From an uncultured Bacteroidales bacterium (lineage in GTDB: Bacteria > Bacteroidota > Bacteroidia > Bacteroidales > Paludibacteraceae): 56,149 nucleotides of DNA. The first letter of the stretch is position 1. Each line of letters opens with the position of its first letter. Below, in pieces: positions 1 through 8,415 of this stretch. The stretch spans positions 1 to 56,149 of the forward strand of contig ONHW01000017.1 of NCBI GenBank assembly GCA_900317745.1, in the 5' to 3' direction. Position numbers and translations under genes: made by a program. Under the pieces are notes generated by a model. That model made no database searches, was not told where the DNA came from, and saw only the letters and a program-made list of their open reading frames with translations.

Positions 1-498
1 TGTGCCGATGGTGCAAGTAACAGGTTTCCATACAACGGTTGTGAGCGGGTTACCCTTGAATGCTCCGTTGCCGATTGAAGTAACCGTGCTCGGGATAGTA
101 ACCGAAGTAAGGTTGCAATTGTAGAACGCACGCTGATTGATGGTTGTCAGACCTTCCTCCAGATTCACACTGCCTAATTTCGTACAGCCGTAGAAGGCGT
201 CCGTGTTAATCGTGGTGATACTTGCAGGCAACGTAACAGACTGCAGATTGGAGCAGCTCTCAAATGCACTTGTACCGAGAGAAGTAACGGGGTACGTGTA
301 GTTGCTGTACGTTACGGATGCAGGGATGGTTACTGTCGTATAAGCCTTATAGACAGACATATCCGAACTCTGGTCTTTGACTACTTGTGCGGTAGTTGTA
401 CCCAAGGAAAAATAAAGACCGTTGATTTTGACGATCTCAGCCATAACTGAGCCGCTAATGGCAACAATCAGGCTGCAAACAAGAAGAAGTCTTTTCAT
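1..498 (-). CDS. BspA-like leucine-rich-repeat surface protein, N-terminal part
   Basis: The reverse strand is open from an ATG at 498 through the left edge (166 codons visible), so the C-terminus lies outside the window. The protein starts with a signal peptide (MKRLLLVCSLIVAISGSVMA). From about residue 85 it shows LRR_5 (Treponema/BspA type) repeats, such as LQSVTLPASITTINTDAFYG, LGSVNLEEGLTTINQRAFYN and LTSVTIPSTVTSIGNGAFKG, each about 23 residues long. Family members are exported and usually act in adhesion or as surface proteins; the ligand cannot be told. A canonical promoter lies at 574-605. Whether this protein carries the C-terminal tail seen on other secreted proteins here cannot be checked, because that end is missing. 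Confidence 0.9.
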   Translation of the reverse strand, partial: MKRLLLVCSLIVAISGSVMAEIVKINGLYFSLGTTTAQVVKDQSSDMSVYKAYTTVTIPASVTYSNYTYPVTSLGTSAFESCSNLQSVTLPASITTINTDAFYGCTKLGSVNLEEGLTTINQRAFYNCNLTSVTIPSTVTSIGNGAFKGNPLTTVVWKPVTCTIGT

Positions 499-573
499 AA
501 TATTGAGTAATTAAATTTTATGTTCACGATAGCAATCGGACCAGTGACGAATATTTTTCACAAAATCCGCCTA

Positions 574-605
574 CAAAGATACGGAAAAAATATCGTTTTT
601 GCAAA
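574..605 (-). promoter_or_regulatory. Bacteroidetes-type promoter for the BspA-like gene
   Basis: On the minus strand TTTG (602-605) is followed after exactly 20 bases by TATCTTTG (574-581), matching the Bacteroidetes -33/-7 consensus. It lies about 75 bases upstream of the ATG at 498. Confidence 0.8.
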
Positions 606-650
606 TTATTGAAGATTTTTTTGCAGAAAAACATTTTTATTGTTATAAAA

Positions 651-682
651 TTTGCATATATCGATATTTTTTTGTACTTTTG
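651..682 (+). promoter_or_regulatory. Bacteroidetes-type promoter with no protein gene directly downstream
   Basis: TTTG (651-654), 20 bases, TACTTTTG (675-682). It resembles the promoter at 949-980 (both have TTTGCATATAT followed by a T run), but it points into about 260 bases without a convincing gene. It may drive a small RNA ending near the hairpin at 813-840, or be an extra upstream promoter for the endonuclease operon. Confidence 0.6.
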
Positions 683-948
683 TTGCGATTTTTTGCAAAC
701 CTTACTACTTGCAATACACCTAATACTAATTTGCGTGCGCGTTGCGAAGATAGCGCGTGCCGATACAGAATTATAATTCGCATAAAGAAGAATTCAGAAA
801 TCGTGATCGAAAGAGGGTGTGCCAAATATGACACGCCCTCACTCTTGATATTAACTCGACAAAGGAACGACAATTCTCCGATAAAACCCCGATGGAACAG
901 CACGTTTTTGCGCAAAAAAGGTATTTTTAGAAGATTTTGCCGAAATTA
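683..948 (+). other. Gene-poor stretch of the 499-1092 intergenic region
   Basis: The region from 499 to 1092 has no convincing protein gene. Besides the three promoters it contains an imperfect hairpin at 813-840 (GAGGGTGTG / CACGCCCTC, 9-bp stem with one G-T pair, 10-base loop) and a small hairpin (CTGCC / GGCAG) near 1000 in the leader of the first endonuclease gene. The open frames here are AT-rich, start inside the promoter at 651-682 and resemble no family. Confidence 0.5.
813..840 (+). terminator. Hairpin, possible terminator of a small transcript
   Basis: GAGGGTGTG at 813-821 pairs with CACGCCCTC at 832-840 around a 10-base loop. There is no strong T run after it (ACTCTTGATATT), so intrinsic termination is uncertain. 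It would end a transcript of about 150 nt from the promoter at 651-682. Confidence 0.35.
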
Positions 949-980
949 TTTGCATATATGATTTTTTTTTTGTAATTTTG
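949..980 (+). promoter_or_regulatory. Promoter of the endonuclease operon
   Basis: TTTG (949-952), a 20-base spacer containing TGCATATATG and a T run, then TAATTTTG (973-980). The predicted transcript has a leader of about 105 nt before the ATG at 1093. No other promoter of this quality was seen before mutA. Confidence 0.8.
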
Positions 981-1092
981 TAGGTTTTTATGAGCGAACC
1001 CCTGCCTATGGGCAGATTTGCGAATGGGAAACAGGTGTTGTACGCTGATAAAGACAAATGGATAAGCAATTAACCATTAATCATTCTATACA

Positions 1093-2874
1093 ATGCAAAA
1101 ACATACAATCTTTGTACTTGCGCTTGCAATAGTAGCGCAATTTGGCTGGGCTGCGAACGTAACAGCCCCGAGTGATATTCCTGCGTATTGGTCATCAGTT
1201 GACGGCAAGTCCGGCGGCGAATTGTGGTCGGCCGTCAGTGCCGCGACGAACAAAGGCTTCAAATCTATCGGTTACAACGGTTTGTACTCAGCCTACCTGA
1301 AAACCGATGTTTATCCATCGGACTCGGTGGGCAAAGCCGGCAAGATATGGGATATGTACGGCGAGTGCGTGTTCTCATCGGGTAACACATGCGGTAACTA
1401 TAGCGGTGTATGCGACTGTTACAACCGTGAGCACTCTATCCCCCAGTCGTGGTGGGGTGGCGGCACGGGCGGCATAGGCAACGACATCTTTCATGTGCTG
1501 CCTACCGACGGTAAGATCAACGGCGTACGCAGCAACTATGAGTATGGCGAGGTCAATGGTGGCACGAACTGGCGTGGTAACTACTACGGCGCAGCAGGAT
1601 CGTGGGCTACCGACAAGAAGACCATCGCTTCGACTGCGGGCGAAAGCGTGAAAGGTAGCGGCAATGTGTTCGAACCCAAAGACCAATACAAAGGCGACTG
1701 GGCACGAGGCATAATGGGCACAATAGTCAAATGGCAACAATCAAATCTGACGACCGGAAACAACTTTTTCAGCGGCAGTTATACTGCATCCAGCTACTAC
1801 GGATTGACAAAGAAAGCCGTTGTTCTGCTGATGAAGTGGCACCGCGAGGATCCTGTGAGCCAGAAGGAGATAGACCGCAACAACGGCATACAGGCTACGC
1901 AAGGCAACCGTAACCCGTTCATCGACTATCCGTACCTTGCCGAATATATATGGGGCGAGCACTACGGTGAGACGATAGATATGAGCAAACTGATTGCATC
2001 GTGCGAGGCAGGGTTTATTCCGGGCAAGAGTGACGGTTGGCGCGGAGGTGAAGCTCCGATTGATCCGTCGGAAACAACATATACCGTTACGTGGTCAGCT
2101 AACGGAGCACAACTGAAGGCAGAAGAGGTAGCCAAGAACGGCAAGATAAGCAGTCTGCCCCAGGCACCTGCATCCTGCTCTGCCGAGAGCGAGACATTCA
2201 TGGGCTGGACCGATGCAGCCATTGCAGGCACGATGGATGATGCGCCTACCCCGCTCTACACCAAAGCGACGGATATCCCAGCCGTGACAGCAGATGTGAC
2301 GTACTACGCCGTATATGCAAAGGAAGAAGTGACAGAAGGTGCAGCTCCGGCAACATACACGTTTGATGCCGAGAACCAGAGCGGTTGGACCAATACGGCT
2401 AACAAGACGAGCACATACTGGCTGCTTGACCAAGGCAAGTCGCTGACCTCGCCTGAGGTTGACCTGGCAGGATTGTCATCCATCCAAGTGAAGATGCGTA
2501 CATACGGCGGTACACAGTATGACAAACTGCAAGTGGCAGCCGGCAGCAAGGTGCTGACAACCATCGAAGCAAGCAAAGGCAGCACGATGAGCGATTATGA
2601 ATGGACGAACAGTCAGTCGTTGTCAGGCACATCGCCTATCACGTTCACCTGCTCGAATGCGGGAAGCAACAAAGGTATAGGATTCCAGGCAGTAACAATC
2701 AATACAACCGATTCCGGCATATCCTACAGCCGATATATCACGGCTTGCCAAACAGCTACAGAGGTGGTTGCTTTGCCTAAAGCTGTATCGGCAAAGAAGA
2801 TACTGATCGGCGGCGAGATATACATTCTGGTAGGTGAACAACTGTATAGTGTACAGGGAGTAAGAGTGAGGTAG
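1093..2874 (+). CDS. Secreted endonuclease I family protein, first of three tandem paralogues
   Basis: A 593-residue predicted exported nuclease. The signal peptide spans about residues 1-20 (MQKHTIFVLALAIVAQFGWA). The endonuclease I domain (about 25-290) has the metal-site pair E113-H114 in NREHSIPQSWW, then FHVLPTDGKINGVRSN and the late motif NRNPFIDYPYLAEYIWG. An InlB/Flg_new-like module follows (about 330-410, YTVTWSANG to FMGWT), then a beta-rich domain (about 420-545, GWTNTANKTSTYWLLDQGKS). The last 25 residues (KKILIGGEIYILVGEQLYSV plus VQG and basic residues) match a tail found on four other predicted exported proteins in the window. Family members are periplasmic or extracellular non-specific nucleases that may serve in nutrient or phosphate acquisition. 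The function is inferred from the family; the substrate was not tested. Confidence 0.87.
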   Translation: MQKHTIFVLALAIVAQFGWAANVTAPSDIPAYWSSVDGKSGGELWSAVSAATNKGFKSIGYNGLYSAYLKTDVYPSDSVGKAGKIWDMYGECVFSSGNTCGNYSGVCDCYNREHSIPQSWWGGGTGGIGNDIFHVLPTDGKINGVRSNYEYGEVNGGTNWRGNYYGAAGSWATDKKTIASTAGESVKGSGNVFEPKDQYKGDWARGIMGTIVKWQQSNLTTGNNFFSGSYTASSYYGLTKKAVVLLMKWHREDPVSQKEIDRNNGIQATQGNRNPFIDYPYLAEYIWGEHYGETIDMSKLIASCEAGFIPGKSDGWRGGEAPIDPSETTYTVTWSANGAQLKAEEVAKNGKISSLPQAPASCSAESETFMGWTDAAIAGTMDDAPTPLYTKATDIPAVTADVTYYAVYAKEEVTEGAAPATYTFDAENQSGWTNTANKTSTYWLLDQGKSLTSPEVDLAGLSSIQVKMRTYGGTQYDKLQVAAGSKVLTTIEASKGSTMSDYEWTNSQSLSGTSPITFTCSNAGSNKGIGFQAVTINTTDSGISYSRYITACQTATEVVALPKAVSAKKILIGGEIYILVGEQLYSVQGVRVR

Positions 2875-2881
2875 ATGAGGA

Positions 2882-2976
2882 ACACCCCTCCGGCTCCCCT
2901 CTCAAAACCACCCCACTTCCGTTGGGCGTGGGGACCCTGGGAGGGGAGTGGAACGTTGAGAGTTAAAGTTGAAAGT
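2882..2976 (+). repeat. Nested palindrome plus short tandem array between nuclease genes 1 and 2
   Basis: ACACCCCTCCG (2882-2892) is followed by CTCCCCTC (2894-2901), which pairs with GAGGGGAG (2941-2948). Inside lies a second pair, CCCCAC (2911-2916) and GTGGGG (2928-2933). It is followed by GTTGAGA, GTTAAA, GTTGAAA (about 2955-2975), ending right at the ATG of the next gene. The same opening 11-mer, next to a palindrome and next to heptads, recurs at 49630-49697. Confidence 0.75.
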
Positions 2977-4665
2977 ATGAAGAAATATATCGTAATAGCA
3001 TTTGCGCTGGTGGCGCAGTTGAGTATGGCGAACGTTGTGACAGGCGTGGCGGCTATACCCGACGGTTACTATAATGGTGTGAGCGGCAAGAAAGGTGCAG
3101 ACAACATACTGAACGCATTGCAGACCTGTATATCCAAGGACTATAACGAGATATCCTACAAAGGTCTTGAGCCGCACTATTTGCAGACGGACTTCTACGC
3201 CGATACGCTGTGGGATATGTACTCCACGTGCCGGTTTGTATATGAGGACGCCAATATTCCGCAAAAAGCCGTGTGTGACGGATGGAACAAGGAGCATGTA
3301 TGCTGCCAGTCATGGTTAGGCAACGGTCCGATGGTATCGGATATGTTCAACGTCTATCCGACAGACGCCCGCGTGAACAACCTGCGTTCGAACTACCCGT
3401 ACGGCGTGGTAGGAACGAACAAAGGAATAAGCGGTGACCCCGATCACCATGCTTTGGGCAAGTTAGGCACCTCAGCCAAATCCGGCGTAAGCGGCACGGT
3501 ATATGAGCCGGACGACCGATACAAAGGCGACTTTGCGCGCACGTTCTTCTATATGGTAGCGCGCTACCGCAACAACATTCTGAACTCCGGCGACGGGTCG
3601 GTAATGTTCACCTCCAGCCCTACTAACCTGACGAGTTACAGTCTGTCGTTCCTGCTGGACTGGCACCGCAATGATCCTGTCAGCGAGAAAGAGGTAGATC
3701 GTAACCAAGGCGTGTATGGCGAGCAGAACAACCGCAACCCGTTTATTGACTATCCTGAACTGGTGGAATATATCTGGGGCAACAAGAAAGGCGAACAGGT
3801 TGACCTGAGCACGATGATACCTACCTGCGAGAGCATAACGCCAGAGGCGACCGTCAAATACGGCGTGACATGGATGGTGAACGGCAAGAGACTTCGTACA
3901 GACTCCGTTAAGGCAAACAGCAAGCCAGCCGCCCTACCCGATGCACCGGCATCCTGCTCGGAGACCAGCGAGAGTTTCTACGGTTGGGCAGGAGGATCAT
4001 GGGAAGGTGTATTGCCTGACTACCTGCCGATGGATATCATCGAGTTCTCCAACATTGCATACATGCCTGCCGTGGAGTTTGACGTGACATATCACGCTGT
4101 GTTTGCTCACAAGGACGTAATCACCAGCGGCAAGGAAGAGGAAACGGTGACTATCGACCTGTCGCAAAACGGCTACAGCAACGGTCAGGAGGTAACGGAG
4201 GTTAAGCAAGGTGACGTAACGCTCCTGTTCGGCAAAGGTACGGCAGGCAGCAACGTGCCCAAATACTACAACACAGGCACGGCAGTACGTTGCTACAGCG
4301 GCAATACTATGACCGTTAAGGCAGAAAGCATAACCGCTATTGAGATTACCTTCGGCTCCGGCGACGGCAGCAATCCTATCACGGTGAACAAAGGCTCGCT
4401 CAACGGCAGCAAATGGACAGGTGAGGCGGATGAAGTGATATTCAGCGTTGGCGGTTCAAGCGGTCACAGACGTATAGCCGGAGTAACAGTGACGCTGAAC
4501 GGCGAGAGTACGATGGTAATTTACACCGATTATATGACCAGTTGCGACGCGGGCACAGGTATTGACAATACAGCAACGGATACTCCAGCAGCAACAAAAG
4601 TGCTGCGTGACGGACAACTGATAATCATTGTGGACAACAAAGAGTACAACATCTTAGGATTCTAA
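2977..4665 (+). CDS. Secreted endonuclease I family protein, second paralogue with altered motif
   Basis: The chosen start at 2977 gives a clean signal peptide (MKKYIVIAFALVAQLSMA); the frame is open further upstream but only through the intergenic repeat. The 562-residue product has an endonuclease I domain with KEHVCCQSW and NVYPTDARVNNLRSN. The Glu-His pair and the Asn/Arg cluster are kept, but the family His before the VxP motif (FHV in paralogue 1) is Asn here. An InlB/Flg_new-like module (YGVTWMVNGKRL) and a distinct beta-rich domain follow. The tail ends TKVLRDGQLIIIVDNKEYN-ILGF. The next gene starts two bases after the stop, so the three genes are probably one transcript. Divergence may mean changed specificity or reduced activity. 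Confidence 0.84.
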   Translation: MKKYIVIAFALVAQLSMANVVTGVAAIPDGYYNGVSGKKGADNILNALQTCISKDYNEISYKGLEPHYLQTDFYADTLWDMYSTCRFVYEDANIPQKAVCDGWNKEHVCCQSWLGNGPMVSDMFNVYPTDARVNNLRSNYPYGVVGTNKGISGDPDHHALGKLGTSAKSGVSGTVYEPDDRYKGDFARTFFYMVARYRNNILNSGDGSVMFTSSPTNLTSYSLSFLLDWHRNDPVSEKEVDRNQGVYGEQNNRNPFIDYPELVEYIWGNKKGEQVDLSTMIPTCESITPEATVKYGVTWMVNGKRLRTDSVKANSKPAALPDAPASCSETSESFYGWAGGSWEGVLPDYLPMDIIEFSNIAYMPAVEFDVTYHAVFAHKDVITSGKEEETVTIDLSQNGYSNGQEVTEVKQGDVTLLFGKGTAGSNVPKYYNTGTAVRCYSGNTMTVKAESITAIEITFGSGDGSNPITVNKGSLNGSKWTGEADEVIFSVGGSSGHRRIAGVTVTLNGESTMVIYTDYMTSCDAGTGIDNTATDTPAATKVLRDGQLIIIVDNKEYNILGF

Positions 4666-4667
4666 AC

Positions 4668-6401
4668 ATGAAAAAGACACTATTCATACTTATCAGCCTT
4701 GTTCTGAGCATCGGTTTCGCCGTGGCGGAAGATATGCCTGCGGGCTATTACGATGCAGTAAACGGAACGAAAGACGGCAAGCTGAAAGGTACACTGAAAC
4801 TGATCATCCGTGACCACACGGTTATCCCGTACGGTGATGATACGTGGGAGGTATTCTACTACTGCGACCAGGATGAGAACGGCTACTGCATGGATATGTA
4901 CTGCGACGACTGGGAGAAGTTCGGAGCACCGGGTTCGGCTGTGTCAGGGTGTAACATAGAGCACAGTTTTGCCAAGAGTTGGTGGGGTGGCGCAAAGAAT
5001 GATGCCTATAAAGACTGCTACCACCTTAATCCGTCCAACAGCGTTGCGAACAGTGCACGCAGCAACTATCCGCTGGGCGTGCCGGTAAAAGATGTGAAGA
5101 CGGCAGGCTCATTGAAAATAGGAAAGATTCACCACGAGACCCTGGATGTGGACTTCAGCGTGTTTGAGCCGAAAGATGAATACAAAGGCGACTTCGCACG
5201 CGCGTACTTCTATATGGCTACGTGCTACGGCAAAGATATCAACGGCAACTTTGACCCAACCATTTGCTCTGCATATCAAGGCTGGCGGCTGGATAACAAA
5301 GATGTCGGTTCGAAGTTCGCCATGCAGAATGACAACTACCTTGAGTTTCAACCCTGGGAACAAGAGGTGCTGATTACATGGCACAGACAAGACCCCGTAA
5401 GCGAGAAAGAGATCAAGCGTGCGGATGCAGTGAGCAATTTCCAGCACAACCGCAACCCGTTCATCGATTATCCGTATCTTGCCGAATATATCTGGGGTGC
5501 GCACGCGGGCGAAGAAGTGAATATGGCACAGTTGATAGCCTCGTTTGAGGACGGATTCGTCCCGGGCGTAAGCAACGGTTGGCGAGACGGAGAAGTGCCG
5601 GTTGTAGTGAAGCCTAAGTATGGCGTGACATGGATGGTAGATGGCGATGTCTTGCGTCTGGATTCCGTTATGGAGAACAAGAAAGTAGTTACCCTACCCG
5701 ATGCTCCCGAGTCGTGCTCAATGGAGAGCGAGACGTTTATGGGCTGGACCACCACACCTATCCAAGGCACAAGCGACCTGGCACCCGAGGTGCTTTACAC
5801 AACGGCGGCAGAACTGCCGGCTATCGTTGAGGATATAACATTATATGCCGTGTTTGCAAGAGAGAATTCACAATCAGGTGCAGCACCGACTGTATATACC
5901 TACGATGCCGAACATGAACAGGGCTGGACGAACACAGGCACAGACAAAGGTTCGTACTGGCTGCTGGATTCGGGCAAAGAGTTGACCTCACCGGAAATTG
6001 ACCTGGCAGGATTGAGCACTATCACAGTAAGTATTGCCACGTACGGAGGCAAAGAGTACAACACACTGCAGATCAAAGCCAACGGAGAAGACATTGGCTC
6101 GATTTCGACCGACAAAGGCACAACGCTAACCGAGTTCACATGGACGAACACCGCTTCGCTGACAGGTATATCGCCTATCACGTTCTACAGCAATTACGGC
6201 TCAAACAAAGGCATACGTATATCTTCAGCAACCATCAATGCTACAGGTGCAAGCGTTACGTATGACAGGTATATCACCTCATGCACAGAAATAACCGATT
6301 TAACAGTTCTTCCCGCCAAACCGGCAGCAACAAAAGTGCTGCGCGATGGGCAGATCGTGATCATCTGCAACGGACGAGAGTACAATATACTGGGGCTGTA
6401 G
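4668..6401 (+). CDS. Secreted endonuclease I family protein, third paralogue
   Basis: 577 residues with a signal peptide (MKKTLFILISLVLSIGFAVA). The endonuclease I domain carries NIEHSFAKSWWGG and CYHLNPSNSVANSARSNYP: Glu-His and Asn/Arg are kept, but the PxD of paralogue 1 is PSN here. The InlB/Flg_new-like module (YGVTWMVDGDVL to FMGWTT) and the beta-rich domain (GWTNTGTDKGSYWLLDSGKE) are close to those of paralogue 1, so genes 1 and 3 are more alike in their rear half than gene 2. The tail (TKVLRDGQIVIICNGREYN) is nearly identical to that of gene 2. The mix suggests duplication followed by domain exchange. Confidence 0.86.
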   Translation: MKKTLFILISLVLSIGFAVAEDMPAGYYDAVNGTKDGKLKGTLKLIIRDHTVIPYGDDTWEVFYYCDQDENGYCMDMYCDDWEKFGAPGSAVSGCNIEHSFAKSWWGGAKNDAYKDCYHLNPSNSVANSARSNYPLGVPVKDVKTAGSLKIGKIHHETLDVDFSVFEPKDEYKGDFARAYFYMATCYGKDINGNFDPTICSAYQGWRLDNKDVGSKFAMQNDNYLEFQPWEQEVLITWHRQDPVSEKEIKRADAVSNFQHNRNPFIDYPYLAEYIWGAHAGEEVNMAQLIASFEDGFVPGVSNGWRDGEVPVVVKPKYGVTWMVDGDVLRLDSVMENKKVVTLPDAPESCSMESETFMGWTTTPIQGTSDLAPEVLYTTAAELPAIVEDITLYAVFARENSQSGAAPTVYTYDAEHEQGWTNTGTDKGSYWLLDSGKELTSPEIDLAGLSTITVSIATYGGKEYNTLQIKANGEDIGSISTDKGTTLTEFTWTNTASLTGISPITFYSNYGSNKGIRISSATINATGASVTYDRYITSCTEITDLTVLPAKPAATKVLRDGQIVIICNGREYNILGL

Positions 6402-6403
6402 AT

Positions 6404-6432
6404 GAATTGAAAATTGAAAATTGAAAATTAAG
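6404..6432 (+). repeat. Heptad tandem array upstream of mutA
   Basis: Four 7-base units: AATTGAA three times, then AATTAAG, just after the stop of nuclease gene 3 and 28 bases before the mutA ATG. Confidence 0.8.
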
Positions 6433-6460
6433 AAATTATAACAACAAAAACACAATCTTT

Positions 6461-8410
6461 ATGGCAGAAGAAAAAATTCCCGTAAACCTGTTAGCGGATT
6501 TTGCACCGGTCTCCACAGAGACATGGAAGAACAAGATCATCGCTGACTTGAAGGGCGCCGACTTCGACAAGAAGCTCGTATGGCGCACCCCGGAAGGCTT
6601 CAACGTACAGCCTTTCTACCGTCGTGAAGACCTCAAAGGTCTGAAGACAACGGCTTCCGCACCCGGACAATTCCCATACGTCCGCGGTACACGTACCAAC
6701 AACGAGTGGGATATCCGTCAGAACATCTGCGCTTGCCAGAACGCCCGCAAGGCTAATGCCAAAGCACTGGAGGTACTGAACAAAGGTATCAACTCCATCG
6801 GTTTCTGCTTGAGCAAGGAGAAACTGAATTACCACTTCATCAAGGTATTGCTGCAGGATATCCGCATTGATGTTATCCCTGTTAACTTCACCGTTTGCGC
6901 CTGCAAAGCTCCCGAGCTGGCGAACATCCTCGTTCGTTACATCGGTCGCGAGTACAAGGGCACAGACATCAAGCTGTTCCGCGGTTCAATCAATGTCGAT
7001 CCTATCAAGGCTATGCTCATCAAGGGCAAACCGCTGAGCCGCGAGCAAGTGAGTGAGAAAATTGCTGCCGTGGTTAAGGCTGCCAAATCGCTGCCCGGAT
7101 ATCGCGTAGTAGGCGTAAACAGCGTTGTACTGAACAACTCAGGTGCTTATGCAACTCAAGAACTGGCTTACGCTCTGGCTTGGGGTGCCGAGTACATGAC
7201 CATGCTGACCGAAGCCGGTGTGCCTAACTACCGTGCCGCCAACGCTATCCGTTTCAACATGGGTATTGGTGGTAACTACTTTATGGAGATTGCCAAGTTC
7301 CGCGCTGCACGTCTGCTATGGGCAAAGATCGTTGAGGCATACAAAGCTCCTATCTTCACTACCGCGCTGAAGAACGCAGCCAAGATGAACGTCAGCGCCG
7401 AGACGAGCAAGTTCAACATGACTATCTTCGATGCATACGTCAACCTGCTGCGCAGCCAGACCGAGACGATGAGTGCCGCTTTGGTAGGCGTGGACGAGAT
7501 CACCGTTACGCCGTTTGACGTGACTTACGAGCGTCCGACAGATTTTGCTGAGCGTATAGCCCGCAACCAGCAGTTGCTGCTCAAGGAAGAAGCACACTTC
7601 GACAAGATCGTTGACCCCGCTGCCGGATCGTACTATCTGGAGAACCTGACCGCATCTATCGCTGCAGAGGCATGGAAGCAGTTCCTGGGTATTCAGGAGC
7701 AAGGCGGAATGTACCAGATGGTTGCTGAAGGCAAGGTTCAGGAGCATATTGCTGCCAACCTCAAGGCTCGTCTGCAAGATGTAGCCAAGCGTAAAGAGGT
7801 GCTACTGGGCTCGAACCAGTTCCCGAACTTCACCGAGGTGGCTGCTAAGAAGATCAAAGCTGATGCCGGTGCTTGCAGCTCAATCTGCAACTGCAAGAGC
7901 AAACCTCAGGCATCCTGCGGATGTGGCGAGAAGTGTGAGAACGCTCTGCCTACCCTGCCCGTGGCTCGTGCTGCCGAGGAGTTTGAGACCTTGCGTCTGG
8001 AGACCGAGGCAAGCAAGAAGCAGCCTGTTGCATTCATGCTGACTATCGGTAACTTGGCTATGCGTATCGCACGAGCACAGTTCAGCTGCAACTTCCTCGC
8101 GTGTGCAGGATATAAGGTAATAGACAACAACGGCTTCAAGACCGTTGCTGAAGGTATCAAGGCTGCCAAGAAAGCCAAGGCGGATATTATCGTGCTATGC
8201 TCGTCGGATGACGAATATGCAGAACTCGCACCCAAGGCATGGAAGGTACTGCAAAAGATGGACGAGCAGAAACGCCCGATGTTCATCGTAGCCGGTGCAC
8301 CGGCTTGCATGGAAGACCTGCAGAAGCTCGGCATCGAGAACTTCATCCACGTACGCGTAAACGTACTGGATACACTGAAGAAATTTAACGCCCAACTCCT
8401 TAAAAAGTAA
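6461..8410 (+). CDS. mutA: Methylmalonyl-CoA mutase small subunit
   Basis: The 649-residue small (non-catalytic) subunit of coenzyme-B12-dependent methylmalonyl-CoA mutase, which interconverts succinyl-CoA and R-methylmalonyl-CoA in propionate formation. The TIM-barrel part (about 1-455) contains [19 protein letters not shown] and [20 protein letters not shown]. The degenerate cobalamin-binding domain (about 520-649) lacks the DxHxxG motif, as is normal for this subunit. Between them is a cysteine-rich insert (C472, 476, 478, 486, 488, 492) with mirror spacing CX3CXC-X7-CXCX3C, which I do not recall as a family feature. mutB follows 5 bases later. No cobalamin riboswitch is visible in the short leader. 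Confidence 0.95.
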   Translation: MAEEKIPVNLLADFAPVSTETWKNKIIADLKGADFDKKLVWRTPEGFNVQPFYRREDLKGLKTTASAPGQFPYVRGTRTNNEWDIRQNICACQNARKANAKALEVLNKGINSIGFCLSKEKLNYHFIKVLLQDIRIDVIPVNFTVCACKAPELANILVRYIGREYKGTDIKLFRGSINVDPIKAMLIKGKPLSREQVSEKIAAVVKAAKSLPGYRVVGVNSVVLNNSGAYATQELAYALAWGAEYMTMLTEAGVPNYRAANAIRFNMGIGGNYFMEIAKFRAARLLWAKIVEAYKAPIFTTALKNAAKMNVSAETSKFNMTIFDAYVNLLRSQTETMSAALVGVDEITVTPFDVTYERPTDFAERIARNQQLLLKEEAHFDKIVDPAAGSYYLENLTASIAAEAWKQFLGIQEQGGMYQMVAEGKVQEHIAANLKARLQDVAKRKEVLLGSNQFPNFTEVAAKKIKADAGACSSICNCKSKPQASCGCGEKCENALPTLPVARAAEEFETLRLETEASKKQPVAFMLTIGNLAMRIARAQFSCNFLACAGYKVIDNNGFKTVAEGIKAAKKAKADIIVLCSSDDEYAELAPKAWKVLQKMDEQKRPMFIVAGAPACMEDLQKLGIENFIHVRVNVLDTLKKFNAQLLKK

Positions 8411-8415
8411 AAGCA

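Noticed and set aside
599-961. 120-codon open frame on the plus strand
   Set aside because: It begins inside the 651-682 promoter area, contains two promoters and a hairpin, and its translation is basic low-complexity sequence without family resemblance.
2875-2976. Extended N-terminus for nuclease gene 2
   Set aside because: The frame is open from 2875, but the extra 34 residues come from the palindrome and heptad repeat, and the signal peptide starts at the ATG at 2977.
1093-6401. Classical type IX secretion C-terminal domain on the nucleases
   Set aside because: The shared tail is only about 25 residues, whereas the known sorting domains are about 70-100 residues with an Ig-like fold; kept as a separate observation instead.
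6402-6460. Cobalamin riboswitch before mutA
   Set aside because: The gap is 59 bases and consists mostly of heptad repeat; there is no room for a B12-box fold.
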